From Anaerolineales bacterium UBA7227 (GTDB taxonomy: Bacteria; Chloroflexota; Anaerolineae; Anaerolineales; Villigracilaceae), in assembly GCA_002473085.1 (NCBI GenBank), contig DKTP01000069.1, positions 1 to 29,271 of the forward strand: a stretch of DNA of 29,271 bases, given 5' to 3'. This document shows positions 7,301-15,038 of the stretch, piece after piece. Every line of letters begins with the position of its first letter. The stretch's first letter is position 1. The notes beneath the pieces are model-generated. The model ran no database searches and was not told the origin of the DNA. It saw only the letters and a list, made by a program, of their open reading frames with translations. The position numbers and the translations under genes are program-made.

Positions 7301-9379
7301 ATGCTCAACAAACTCCGCGCCCTCTTCTCCCTCTACAAACGCTTCGGCCTCCGCTGGCTTCTCTTCCGCGCGGGATACGCCCTGCGGATGCGGCTGGGAA
7401 TTTTGCGCCTGCAATTCCCCGTCTACGGGTGGGACGAGCGTCCGCTGAAATTCTGGCTCAAACCAGAAGTCCCCTCCGATCCCGAAAGTTACCTCGCGTG
7501 GCGGAATCAACACGCGCCGAAATTTTTCTTCGATGGGATTCCGCCGCTCCCCGACGCCCCATCCTGGAATCCCCAACTCGCGGCAGACGAAGCCGAAAAA
7601 ATCCTCGCGGGCGAACTGCGCTACTTCGAACGCGCGCCATACCCGATCGGCTTCCCTCCCGATTGGCTCCTCGACCCGCGCACGGGCATCCGCGTGGACG
7701 CGCGCCGACACTGGTCGCAGATTCCCGATTACGGCGCGTACGACATCAAATTCATCTGGGAAGCCAGCCGCTTCAACCAGGTCTACGCGTTGATGCGCGC
7801 CTACGCCTTCAAAAAGGACGAACGCTATCCCGAAGCCTTTTGGACTCTCGTCGAAGATTGGGCGCGGATGAACCCTCCGCAACGCGGACCCAACTGGAAA
7901 TGCGGACAGGAGACCTCCCTCCGCCTCCTCGCCTGGACCTTCGGCCTGTTCGCGTTTCGAGACGCGGAATCCACCACCGCGGCGCGGACCGCGCGCCTGA
8001 CCCAACTCATCGCCGCGCAAGCGGACCGCGTCCACCGCAACCTGGACTTCGCCGTGTCCACGCGCGGGAATCACGCCATGAGCGAATCCTTCGGCATCTG
8101 GCTGGCAGGGACTCTCTTCCCCGAATTGAAGCGCGCCGAAACCTACCGCGCCCTCGGACGCGAGATTTTGGAACGCGAAGCCGCGACGCACATCTTCCCC
8201 GACGGCGCGTACTCGATGTATTCGCTCAACTATCACCGTTTCATTTTGCATGTCTATTTCCTCGCGATGCGATTGGGCGAATTGAACGGCGACCGCTTCT
8301 CCGACGCGCTCTATCAATCCATCTCGCGCTCGCTGGATTTCTTCTATCAACTCATCGAGCCTGCCAGCGGCGAGATGCCTGTCTTCGGCTCGAACGACGG
8401 CGCGCTGGTCTGTCCGTTGGATTCGTGCGACTTCACCGACTATCGTCCCACGCTACAAATGGGATGGTATCTCCTCCACGGGAAGCGGCTCTTCGACGCG
8501 GGCGCCTGGGACGAGTCGCTGTTTTGGCTGTGGGGGCAATCTTCCCACGTAGTAACGACTTCAGTCGTTCAGGAAAGACTAAAGTCGTCACTGCATGGAC
8601 AAGATAACTTTCCCGATGGAGGCGTCTACATCCTGCGCGGCGAGTCGAGCGCGGCCTTCATCCGCTGCGCGGACTATCGCGAGCGTCCCTCGCACGCCGA
8701 CCAGCTTCACGTGGACCTGTGGATGCGCGGCCAAAACGTCGCCGTCGACGCGGGGACCTTTCTCTACAACGGCGGCGGTCTCTGGCAGAACGGGCTGGCG
8801 CGCACCTCCGTCCACAACACGGTGACGGTGGACGGCGCCGACCAGATGCTGCGTTTCAGCCGCTTCACCTGGGGCGAGTGGTCGCGGGGACGCGTGTTGA
8901 AACAGACGGAACGCGAATGGCAGGGCGAGCACGACGGCTACGCGCGCTTCGGCGTACAGCATATCCGCTCGGTGATTTCGCTGGAGGCCGATCGCTGGCT
9001 GGTCGTGGATCGGCTCCGCGGCGACCGTCCGCATCGTTTTTCGTTGCAGTGGCTGTTGAACGATTTTCCGTACTCCGTCACGCCCGAAGCGAACGAGATT
9101 CGGCTAAAAAGTGAAACCGATATTATTGTGCGGATGGGATTGCTCGCGGGCGACGCGCAATTCTCCCTCGTGCGCGGCGACGAAAATTCCACGCGCGGCT
9201 GGCGTTCACGCTACTACGGGCAAAAAGAACTCGCCCTGTCTCTCATGCTGGAGACAGAGCGGGCGGACGCCGTCTTTTGGACGTTCTTCGGGTTCGAGGG
9301 GGACAAGGTCAGCACGGCGGGGCAAAATTTGGAACTCGTGGTCGCGGGGCGTTCCATCGAAATTCCAATCACAATGTAA
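7301..9379 (+). CDS. Heparinase II/III-family protein
   Basis: A 692-aa protein. The N-terminal half (about 90-400) is an alpha/alpha-toroid with RNHAMSESFGIWLAG and LNYHRFILHVYFLAMRLGE. The C-terminal beta domain (from about 437) has GGVYILRG, RPSHADQLHVDLW, VDAGTFLYN and SVHNTVTVDG, matching heparinase II/III-like lyases that cleave uronate-containing polysaccharides. In bacteria such genes often sit in capsule clusters (family knowledge). The start at 7301 is the first ATG after the transferase; the frame upstream is shadow. No signal peptide is clear; residues 1-30 are basic with LFSLYKRFGLRWLLF. An in-frame palindromic repeat adds HVVTTSVVQERLKSS (about 416-431) just before the C-terminal domain. 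Confidence 0.87.
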   Translation: MLNKLRALFSLYKRFGLRWLLFRAGYALRMRLGILRLQFPVYGWDERPLKFWLKPEVPSDPESYLAWRNQHAPKFFFDGIPPLPDAPSWNPQLAADEAEKILAGELRYFERAPYPIGFPPDWLLDPRTGIRVDARRHWSQIPDYGAYDIKFIWEASRFNQVYALMRAYAFKKDERYPEAFWTLVEDWARMNPPQRGPNWKCGQETSLRLLAWTFGLFAFRDAESTTAARTARLTQLIAAQADRVHRNLDFAVSTRGNHAMSESFGIWLAGTLFPELKRAETYRALGREILEREAATHIFPDGAYSMYSLNYHRFILHVYFLAMRLGELNGDRFSDALYQSISRSLDFFYQLIEPASGEMPVFGSNDGALVCPLDSCDFTDYRPTLQMGWYLLHGKRLFDAGAWDESLFWLWGQSSHVVTTSVVQERLKSSLHGQDNFPDGGVYILRGESSAAFIRCADYRERPSHADQLHVDLWMRGQNVAVDAGTFLYNGGGLWQNGLARTSVHNTVTVDGADQMLRFSRFTWGEWSRGRVLKQTEREWQGEHDGYARFGVQHIRSVISLEADRWLVVDRLRGDRPHRFSLQWLLNDFPYSVTPEANEIRLKSETDIIVRMGLLAGDAQFSLVRGDENSTRGWRSRYYGQKELALSLMLETERADAVFWTFFGFEGDKVSTAGQNLELVVAGRSIEIPITM
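8549..8593 (+). repeat. Palindromic repeat inserted in the heparinase-like coding sequence
   Basis: AGTAACGACTTCAGTC (8551-8566) is inverted as GACTAAAGTCGTCACT (8577-8592) with two mismatches. The left part also holds the perfect palindrome AACGACT-TC-AGTCGTT (8554-8569). The reading frame stays open. Confidence 0.75.
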
Positions 9380-9396
9380 AAGACCAAAAAGCAAAC

Positions 9397-9607
9397 ATGG
9401 AATTTCTCTACCGTACCTGGCAGGAATCGTCGGGCTTTTTTTATCGCGAATGGCGCGAATAACTCGAATTTCTCGGCTGAAAAAACAAAATTTCGCGCCA
9501 CACCTGTCCTTGCGGACGGCGCAAGGGTTCGCCCACATTTGTATCTGGCGCAAGTGCAGGTGTTCGCGGCATTCGCGATGGGGGTTGTACGGTAGAGAGT
9601 ATGGAAT
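9397..9607 (+). mobile_element. MITE-like nested inverted-repeat element
   Basis: Terminal 12-bp perfect inverted repeats TCTCTACCGTAC (9405-9416) and GTACGGTAGAGA (9587-9598) enclose further inverted pairs: ATCGCGAATG (9443-9452) / CATTCGCGAT (9570-9579), ACACCTG (9500-9506) / CAGGTGT (9557-9563), and CCTTGCG (9508-9514) / CGCAAGG (9520-9526). ATGGAAT occurs directly outside both ends (9397-9403, 9601-9607), like a target-site duplication. No credible gene lies inside. It could be a non-autonomous transposable element or a structured RNA; T7 at 9435-9441 may also help terminate the upstream gene. Confidence 0.6.
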
Positions 9608-9689
9608 CCGAAAGTTCCCTGGCCCGACCACCAGGACGGGCTACTTTCGGAAGGAGGCTGCCAATCCTGAAGTAGAACTTCAGGATTCC
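9601..9689 (+). repeat. Cluster of GGAATCC palindromic repeats downstream of panC
   Basis: One copy has GGAATCCGAAAGT (9603-9615) and ACTTTCGG (9643-9650) around a smaller CCCG/CGGG hairpin. A second is the perfect 11-bp palindrome AATCCTGAAGT / ACTTCAGGATT with AGA loop (9663-9687). The second begins right after the panC stop (minus strand) and may end its transcript, but no T-tract follows. Confidence 0.7.
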
Positions 9690-9693
9690 AAAA

Positions 9694-10542
9694 TCAACTC
9701 CCAACCACAAAATTATCAATCAGGCGGGTCTTACCGATGAACACGGCCATCGAGAGCAGCGCTTTGCCCGTCACCGTCCCCAACTCCTCCAGCGTATCGT
9801 AATCCGCGCACGAGACATACTGCGTCCGCGCGCGCGGCTCGGAGGCAAGCGTCGCGGACATGACCTTCCGCAGCGATTCCGCGTCCCGCTCGCCGCGCTC
9901 GAACGCCTCCCGCGCGGCGGTCAACGCGCGGAACAGGACGATGGCGGACTTCCGCTCCTCGGGGCTGAGATAACTGTTGCGGCTCGACATCGCCAGCCCG
10001 TCCGTCTCCCGCACCGTCGGGCAGACGACGATCTCGACGGGGAAATTCAGGTCGCGCGTCATCTTGCGGACGACCGCGGCCTGCTGCGCGTCTTTCTGAC
10101 CGAAGTAGGCGGCCTGCGGCTGGACGGCGTTGAACAACTTGGCGACGACCGTCGTCACGCCTCGGAAGTGACCCGGGCGGGCCGCGCCTTCGAGGGGCCT
10201 GGTCAGCCCTTCGACTTCCACCCACGTCGAAAAGTCGGGCGGATAGATCGTCTCGTTGTCGGGAGTCCAGACCAGGTCCACGCCCGCGGCTTCGAGCAGG
10301 GACAGGTCGCGGTCGAGGTCGCGCGGGTACTTCGAGAGGTCCTCCGTCGGCCCGAACTGCGTCGGGTTGACGAAGATGGAGGCCGCGACGCGGTCGCATT
10401 CCTCCCGCGCGCGGCGGACGAGCGAGAGATGCCCCTCGTGGAGGTACCCCATCGTCGGGACCAGACCCAGCCTCCCGTCAAGGAGGAGGCGGGCAGCGCG
10501 TAACTCGTCGAGGCTGGAAGCGATCATCATCGGGTTGTCCAT
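9694..10542 (-). CDS. panC: Pantoate--beta-alanine ligase
   Basis: A 282-aa cytoplasmic enzyme joining pantoate and beta-alanine with ATP, the last step of pantothenate synthesis. It shows PTMGYLHEGH (ATP-site HIGH-type motif, His35 and His38), FVNPTQFGPTEDLSKYPR, the GHFRGVTTVVAKLFN and YFGQKDAQQ blocks, and the KMSKS-like SSRNSYLS. Length fits the family. The ATG at 10542 is chosen because AAGGAA lies 8 nt upstream; an ATG at 10560 has no Shine-Dalgarno. No other pantothenate gene is adjacent. GATAAT (10564-10559) may be its -10. Confidence 0.96.
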   Translation of the reverse strand: MDNPMMIASSLDELRAARLLLDGRLGLVPTMGYLHEGHLSLVRRAREECDRVAASIFVNPTQFGPTEDLSKYPRDLDRDLSLLEAAGVDLVWTPDNETIYPPDFSTWVEVEGLTRPLEGAARPGHFRGVTTVVAKLFNAVQPQAAYFGQKDAQQAAVVRKMTRDLNFPVEIVVCPTVRETDGLAMSSRNSYLSPEERKSAIVLFRALTAAREAFERGERDAESLRKVMSATLASEPRARTQYVSCADYDTLEELGTVTGKALLSMAVFIGKTRLIDNFVVGS

Positions 10543-10587
10543 AGCCGGTTCCTTGTGCATTATCGAACAATACGGTCAAATTCCCTG

Positions 10588-10615
10588 TTGACGAATAGAA
10601 AATCTGTGCTACACT
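10588..10615 (+). promoter_or_regulatory. Promoter of the 67-aa protein gene
   Basis: TTGACG (10588-10593), 16-bp spacer, TACACT (10610-10615). A leader of about 25 nt with AAAAGGAG follows. Confidence 0.6.
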
Positions 10616-10646
10616 TTAATCAAATTTATTCACAAAAGGAGAAAAA

Positions 10647-10850
10647 ATGGCTTACGCACACACCAATTCCAAAGGCGTCACCTACTATCTGCATTCCAGA
10701 GGGAAGATGTTCTTCTTCTCGAAGGAGATCAAGGAAGGCGCGCTGGACGCTCTTCCCGCCGGTTACAAAGTGGCTGAGATGAAGACGGGTATGCTTGTCC
10801 TGAAGAAAGAAGAAGCGCCCGCCGCCACGCCGCCGGTCGCAGCTGGGTAA
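10647..10850 (+). CDS. Small conserved hypothetical protein (67 aa)
   Basis: It starts MAYAHTNSKGVTYYLHSRG, then FFFSKEIKEGALDALPAGYKV and VLKKEE, and ends in an Ala/Pro tail. I recognise the opening (AYxxxNSKGxTYYL) and the 'LPAGYKV' centre as a small protein family seen in Chloroflexi and some other environmental bacteria, without known function. It has a clear promoter and an optimal Shine-Dalgarno (AAAAGGAG, 7 nt from the ATG), so it is likely well expressed. No membrane segment, no cysteine. The ssb leader ORF that follows shares its start region. Confidence 0.75.
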   Translation: MAYAHTNSKGVTYYLHSRGKMFFFSKEIKEGALDALPAGYKVAEMKTGMLVLKKEEAPAATPPVAAG

Positions 10851-10874
10851 AGTATACCCGTTCCAAACCCACCC

Positions 10875-10880
10875 TACACT
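10875..10880 (+). promoter_or_regulatory. Possible -10 of the leader ORF-ssb transcript
   Basis: TACACT lies 26 bp before the leader ATG, in the same CTACACT context as the promoter at 10610. No -35 is evident. Confidence 0.35.
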
Positions 10881-10906
10881 GTTCTTTTAGAGAAAAGGAG
10901 ACTGAA

Positions 10907-10957
10907 ATGACACACACAATTGCCTCTAAAGGTCCTGAAACGAAAGGGGGTGTCTAA
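10907..10957 (+). CDS. 16-codon leader ORF upstream of ssb
   Basis: Encodes MTHTIASKGPETKGGV. It has a strong Shine-Dalgarno (AAAAGGAG, 6 nt before the ATG), and its TAA overlaps the ssb start as TAATG. The region around the start resembles that of the preceding 67-aa gene (AAAAGGAG, ATG, CACACAC, AAAGG), so it may be a truncated duplicate whose promoter and ribosome site now serve ssb. Whether the peptide itself matters is unknown. Confidence 0.5.
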   Translation: MTHTIASKGPETKGGV

Positions 10958-11337
10958 TGCCTGCCCTGAACCGTGTTCAACTGATTGGCTATCTCGGAAA
11001 AGACCCCGAGAGCAAGTTTACGCCCACTGGCAAGAAAGTCTGCCATTTCAGCGTCGGTGTGACGCAGCGCTGGAAAACCGCCGGTGAGACGAAGGAATAC
11101 ACCGACTGGTTCAATGTGGAGGCCTGGGGACGCCTCGGCGAGGTGGCGCAGCAATACCTGAAGAAGGGAAGTCTTGCCTTCGTGGAGGGCCGCCTGAAGA
11201 CCGACCGTGTCGGCGAAGGCGAGAATGTCAAGTATTACACGAAGGTGGTGGCTCTCTCGCTCCAGTTCCTGGACCGCAAACCCGCCGAAGAACCCATCCT
11301 GTCGGTGGAGGAAGACGCGGCCGGGTACGAGGCGTAA
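10957..11337 (+). CDS. ssb: Single-stranded DNA-binding protein
   Basis: A 126-aa OB-fold protein: LNRVQLIGYLGKDPE, the FSVGVTQRW strand, EYTDWFNVEAWGRLGEVAQQYLKKGSLAFVEGRL, and YYTKVVALSLQFLD. It coats single-stranded DNA in replication and repair, normally as a tetramer. It is short: after the OB fold only about 20 residues follow (PAEEPILSVEEDAAGYEA), without the DDDIPF-type tip that recruits partners in many SSBs, so it may be a secondary paralogue. The start overlaps the leader ORF (TAATG), with AAAGGGGG as Shine-Dalgarno. Confidence 0.93.
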   Translation: MPALNRVQLIGYLGKDPESKFTPTGKKVCHFSVGVTQRWKTAGETKEYTDWFNVEAWGRLGEVAQQYLKKGSLAFVEGRLKTDRVGEGENVKYYTKVVALSLQFLDRKPAEEPILSVEEDAAGYEA

Positions 11338-11355
11338 TCTCTTCCAAGCCCTAGC

Positions 11356-11389
11356 AAGCCCCCGAGCAGCTCAACTGCCCGGGGGCTTT
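11356..11389. terminator. Hairpin terminator between ssb and the convergent acetyltransferase
   Basis: AAGCCCCCGAGCAG pairs with CTGCCCGGGGGCTT with one mismatch; the loop is CTCAA and TTTC follows on the plus strand. It lies between two convergent genes. The T-tract is weak on both sides. Confidence 0.7.
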
Positions 11390-11412
11390 CAATTACCAAT
11401 TACCGAATTACC
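11390..11412. repeat. Heptamer array CAATTAC at the acetyltransferase 3' end
   Basis: CAATTACCAATTACCGAATTACC is built of an ATTACCA-like 7-8-nt unit. On the minus strand it spells GTAATT units, and one TAA is the stop codon of the acetyltransferase gene. The same unit recurs at 18534-18566. Confidence 0.65.
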
Positions 11413-12419
11413 CTCCCCCTCATCACCCTCCGATCCTTCCCTCCAAACCGATACTTGTACTCCTCGTTCCCGCGCATGAAATCGAACTCGCTGCGACCGT
11501 GTTCGCAAGCCCATTGAAGCGTGTGCGCCAGCAACACCCAGCCGGGGGAAAACTCGTTGAAAGCGCGGTTCACGCCAGAGTTATAGCCCCATAGACGGTT
11601 GCCGTAATCGAAGTTGAACGCGCCCGCGGCTTTCTTTCCGCCTACCTCGAGGAAAGCCAGCCACAGCCAGCCGCCGCGCAGCGCCGTCCGCGCGGCCGCG
11701 AGCATTTGACGGCGCATCGGCTCGGTCAGGAATTTCTCTTTGGCGGGGTCCTGGCTCATCAACGCGAAGAACGCCTCCATTTCGGCCTCGAGCGCGGATT
11801 CGTCCTCCACGAGATACCAGCGCACGGGAATTTCGCTTTCGGCGGCGCGGCGCATCTTGCGGCGGATCTCGTGACGCTGTTTCTTGTCAATGCCCGCGAG
11901 GTAGGTCTCGAAATCCGCGGGGAGAGGGATGTACGGCGCGGGCTGGTAGACCTCGCGCGTGAACTTCCAGCCGCGCGCGGACGCATCCGCTTCGAGCGCG
12001 GGGAGGGTGGGGGAGGCCTCGGGCAGGTTGTACCAGTCGAGGGCGCGCCAGCCCGAAGTCACGCGCGAGGCGAGGAAGTCGAGCAATCCCGTCACGAAGC
12101 GGGACAGGTCCGCGGGGCGGACAATCAAATCCAGATAGTCGGAAATCTCGATCGAGCCGAGCAGCATCAGCGCGGACTCGCCGTCGCGGTTGACGGTCTG
12201 GAAAAGCGGCGCGACGCCGACGAGACGTCCAGCCTCGCGCGCGGCGACGACGGTCAGTTCGGCTTGCAGCCACTCGCCGCCGCCGAGCGTCTGCCACCAA
12301 TCGCGCAGATAGTTGAATCGTAAAAACGGCGCGTCGGTGACGCTTTCGGAGAGCAGTTCATCCCATTCGCGGGAAATGGACGTGAGGGCTTCAAAGGTGT
12401 CGTAAAGTGTAAATTCCAT
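11400..12419 (-). CDS. GNAT-fold acetyltransferase of the BioF2-like/CelD family
   Basis: A 339-aa double-GNAT protein. The N-terminal part has ISREWDELLSES and APFLRFNYLRDWWQTLG. The C-terminal BioF2-like domain (about 165-310) has KKQRHEIRRKMRRAAES, GGWLWLAFLEVGGKKAAGAFNFD and GYNSGVNRAFNEFSPGWVLL, the Acetyltransf_6 pattern. Such proteins are linked to cellulose/exopolysaccharide synthesis (CelD) or FemAB-like aminoacyl transfer (family knowledge); the substrate is not readable here. No Shine-Dalgarno precedes the ATG. The last residues (GRVIR) and the stop come from a GTAATT repeat, so the native C-terminus has probably been altered. Confidence 0.82.
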   Translation of the reverse strand: MEFTLYDTFEALTSISREWDELLSESVTDAPFLRFNYLRDWWQTLGGGEWLQAELTVVAAREAGRLVGVAPLFQTVNRDGESALMLLGSIEISDYLDLIVRPADLSRFVTGLLDFLASRVTSGWRALDWYNLPEASPTLPALEADASARGWKFTREVYQPAPYIPLPADFETYLAGIDKKQRHEIRRKMRRAAESEIPVRWYLVEDESALEAEMEAFFALMSQDPAKEKFLTEPMRRQMLAAARTALRGGWLWLAFLEVGGKKAAGAFNFDYGNRLWGYNSGVNRAFNEFSPGWVLLAHTLQWACEHGRSEFDFMRGNEEYKYRFGGKDRRVMRGRVIR

Positions 12420-12511
12420 GCGGTTTCTTGGCGGGCTTCGCGGTTCAATGAGATCAATTTGAGAAAGCCATGCATCGGTAAGCGGATTTCGATGCGAGCA
12501 AATTTTACCAG

Positions 12512-12517
12512 TATAAT
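12512..12517 (+). promoter_or_regulatory. Possible -10 of the PP2C-like/propeller gene
   Basis: TATAAT lies 40 bp upstream of the chosen GTG in a short AT-rich patch of the divergent spacer (12420-12557). No -35 is clear. Confidence 0.45.
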
Positions 12518-12557
12518 GATAGTCGTTTTCCGCAAGTTCTTACTCTGTGGTGACGCC

Positions 12558-14963
12558 GTGCCCATTGACCTGAACATCCTCAGCCTTCATCGCCTGAACG
12601 GACAGGAGCAGTCCCGCCTGCCCGGCCTGGCCTCGTTCGCGCCGCCGTCCAGAGCGGCGCGCGGGCGCGAACGCGAGACCCTGCTCGTCGCGCTGACCCT
12701 CAACGGCAACATCGCTTTTTCCGACGAGGAATACGCCTCGCTGACGCGCGACGCGGCCGCCGCCTACTACGCCGCGCACGGCGCGCTCACCGGCGCCCTG
12801 CGCGCCGCCGCCGAAAAGGTCAACCGCGCCCTACTCGAACGCAACCTCGCCTCCAGCGGACGCGGGCAATACGTGGTCGGCCTGCTCACGCTGGCGGCGC
12901 TCCGCGATTCGCAGCTCACCATTTTACAGTGCGGCCCCACGCACGTCATCGCGGCGCACGCGGGCGAAGCCCGTCGCCTGCACGATCCCGCCCTGGCGGG
13001 CAAAGGCCTCGGCCTCAGCCAAAACATCAGCCGATTTTTCTCGCAAATCTCCCTCCAGCCCGGCGACCGCCTGCTGCTCTGTCCCGCGCTCCCGCCCGCA
13101 TGGGAAACCGCCCTCGCGTTGGACCGCGGCCTGCCCGCGCCCGACGCCGTGCGCAAACGTCTCATGGCGATCGCGGATGGGGACGTGAGCGGCGCGTTCA
13201 TCCTTGTGACGGAGGGGACGGGAAGCGTTGGATTCATCGCGGCCGGGACGACGACGCCTCCCGCGACGCCGCAGCCGGTTGAGGCCTCCCCGGCGGCGGA
13301 TTCCGCCCCGGCGACTCCTCCTCCCGCGTCCGAGTCGACTCTCCCTCCCGCCCACATCGTAGGCCGCGTCCCCGACGACGCCCCCTCGGCCTACGCCATC
13401 CCGCCCCAGCCGCCCGCCGACGATCCCATCGCGGAACAGTTCGCCGCCGCGCCGGCGCGGACCTTCCCGCCGTCCATCCCGCGCGCCCGTCCGCCCGAAC
13501 CCGAGCCGGCCGCGGAGATCGGGGAAATCGAGGAGGAGGAACCCGAGTTCGAGGCCGTGGACGTGTCCACGGCGCCGCCCGAAGAGAGAGCCGCGCGCCG
13601 CGCCGAAGCGCAGCGCCGGGCGGCGCGCGTCGCGGTGGGAGGCCTCCAGACGTGGCGGCGCGTCCGCCAGCAAGTTTGGGAGCGGATTCGCAAGTTCCTG
13701 CCCCACCTCCTGCCCGGCGGCGAGTCGGATATTTCCCTGCCGATCCCGGCCATGACGTTCATCTCGATCCTCGTCCCCCTGCTGGTGGTGACCATCGCCG
13801 TGATGGTCTATGCCCGTTTCGGCGTCAGCGCGCAGCACAACGCCCTGTTGACGCAGGCGCGCGTCCTGCGTCAACAGGCCATGCAGGAGACCGATCTCGC
13901 GCGGAAGCGCGAATCCTGGGACGGAGCGCTTGAGTACGCCACGCGGGCGGAGGACATTGACAAGACCAGCGAGACGCAGTCCCTGCGCCAGGAAGCGCAG
14001 ACCCAGTTGGACGCCCTGCTCGGCGTGACGCGCCTGCGTTTCGCCCCGGCGTTCAGCGCGCCGTTGAACGCCCAGATCAGCCGCATGGCCGTCAGCGACT
14101 CGGACCTGTACATGCTCGACGCGACCGACGGAAAAATCCTGCGGGCCGCCATCGACCGCACCTACGCGCTGGACGAGAAATTCATCTGCGGAGCCGGCAT
14201 ATACGGCAGCGTCACCGTCGGCTCGCTGGTGGACCTGCTCGTCCTGCCGAAAGCGAACATGCTCAACTCGTCTGTGCTGGGCGTGGACGCGGCTGGCAAC
14301 CTGCTTTACTGCGCGCCTGGCCAGACGCCGCGCCTGATGACCCTGCCCCTGCCGCCCACGTACTGGAAACACGTCACGGCTATATGGCTCGACGGCGGCA
14401 ACCTGTCGCTCGACGGCGCCGACGTGAAACTGAGAGGCGCGCGGCTGTATGTGCTGGACGCGCCGGCCCGCGCCATCTGGGTCTACACCGATACGGAAGG
14501 CGTCTTCATGAACCAGCCGCTCACCTTCTTCGGCGACCAGATCCCGGAGATCCAGGACGCCATTGACGTGGTCGTGAGCGGCGACGACCTGTATCTCCTT
14601 CACGCAGACGGGCGCATCACCTACTGCAAGCATAGTTGGATCGACGGCATTCCCACGCGCTGCCAGTCGCCGGTGAAACTGGAAAACACCTTCCCGGCTT
14701 ACGGCAACGAAGACGTGTTTGCAAAGGCGCACTTCACGCAGATGATCCTCACCGGCCAGCCCGATACAAGCCTCCTGCTGCTGGATGCGGACGGTCAAAC
14801 CGTCTATCGGATCGGCGCGCGCGACTATAAACTTCAGGGCATCTTCGCCGCCCCGCCGTCGGTCTTTCCCGCCGAACGGCTCGGCGCGCTGACGTTCAGC
14901 CCCAGCCGCGTCCTATACCTGGCCTCCGGCGGACAGGTGTACTTCGCCTCCGAAACGCCGTGA
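12558..14963 (+). CDS. Degenerate PP2C-like / transmembrane / propeller-like protein
   Basis: An 801-aa protein from GTG 12558 (VPIDLNILSLHRLNGQ); an ATG at 12516 is possible. Residues about 30-235 have the strand/helix order of PPM/PP2C phosphatases (LVALTLNG, VVGLLTLAALRDSQLTILQCGPTHVI, FFSQISLQPGDRLLLCPALPPAW). The metal-binding DGxxG and GDSR motifs are lacking, so it is probably a pseudo-phosphatase (inference). A long Pro/Ala/Glu linker and a basic Arg-rich stretch follow. One TM helix lies at about 397-420 (MTFISILVPLLVVTIAVMVY), then a coiled-coil-like segment with DLARKRESWDGALEYATRAE, then beta-rich repeats (about 500-800; YMLDATDGKI, LYVLDAPARAIWVY, LYLLHADGRITYC, LLLLDADGQTVYRI) resembling an external propeller. 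The layout suggests signalling across the membrane. Confidence 0.72.
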   Translation: MPIDLNILSLHRLNGQEQSRLPGLASFAPPSRAARGRERETLLVALTLNGNIAFSDEEYASLTRDAAAAYYAAHGALTGALRAAAEKVNRALLERNLASSGRGQYVVGLLTLAALRDSQLTILQCGPTHVIAAHAGEARRLHDPALAGKGLGLSQNISRFFSQISLQPGDRLLLCPALPPAWETALALDRGLPAPDAVRKRLMAIADGDVSGAFILVTEGTGSVGFIAAGTTTPPATPQPVEASPAADSAPATPPPASESTLPPAHIVGRVPDDAPSAYAIPPQPPADDPIAEQFAAAPARTFPPSIPRARPPEPEPAAEIGEIEEEEPEFEAVDVSTAPPEERAARRAEAQRRAARVAVGGLQTWRRVRQQVWERIRKFLPHLLPGGESDISLPIPAMTFISILVPLLVVTIAVMVYARFGVSAQHNALLTQARVLRQQAMQETDLARKRESWDGALEYATRAEDIDKTSETQSLRQEAQTQLDALLGVTRLRFAPAFSAPLNAQISRMAVSDSDLYMLDATDGKILRAAIDRTYALDEKFICGAGIYGSVTVGSLVDLLVLPKANMLNSSVLGVDAAGNLLYCAPGQTPRLMTLPLPPTYWKHVTAIWLDGGNLSLDGADVKLRGARLYVLDAPARAIWVYTDTEGVFMNQPLTFFGDQIPEIQDAIDVVVSGDDLYLLHADGRITYCKHSWIDGIPTRCQSPVKLENTFPAYGNEDVFAKAHFTQMILTGQPDTSLLLLDADGQTVYRIGARDYKLQGIFAAPPSVFPAERLGALTFSPSRVLYLASGGQVYFASETP

Positions 14964-14997
14964 ACGCGGCGGAATGGCATTCTGCCCTGCAACATAT

Positions 14998-15028
14998 AAG
15001 CGGCGCAAAACGGCATTTCGCGCCGCCA
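14998..15028 (+). repeat. Inverted repeat between the propeller protein and the next gene
   Basis: GCGGCGC (15000-15006) pairs with GCGCCGC (15020-15026). A smaller hairpin around GAATG/CATTC lies just before (14971-14982). There is no T-tract, so read-through to the next gene is likely. Confidence 0.45.
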
Positions 15029-15038
15029 GGGAATCCCT

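Noticed and set aside
9206..9740. Short frames on both strands between the heparinase-like gene and panC
   Set aside because: They read through inverted repeats and a palindrome cluster and have neither Shine-Dalgarno nor leaderless promoter.
10542..10560. panC start at 10560
   Set aside because: No ribosome site there, while AAGGAA lies correctly before the ATG at 10542 and the family normally begins close to it.
12924..14798. A 624-codon open frame on the minus strand
   Set aside because: It lies wholly opposite the PP2C-like/propeller gene, is Arg/Gly/Val-rich low-complexity, and has no domain pattern; such shadows are expected in GC-rich DNA.
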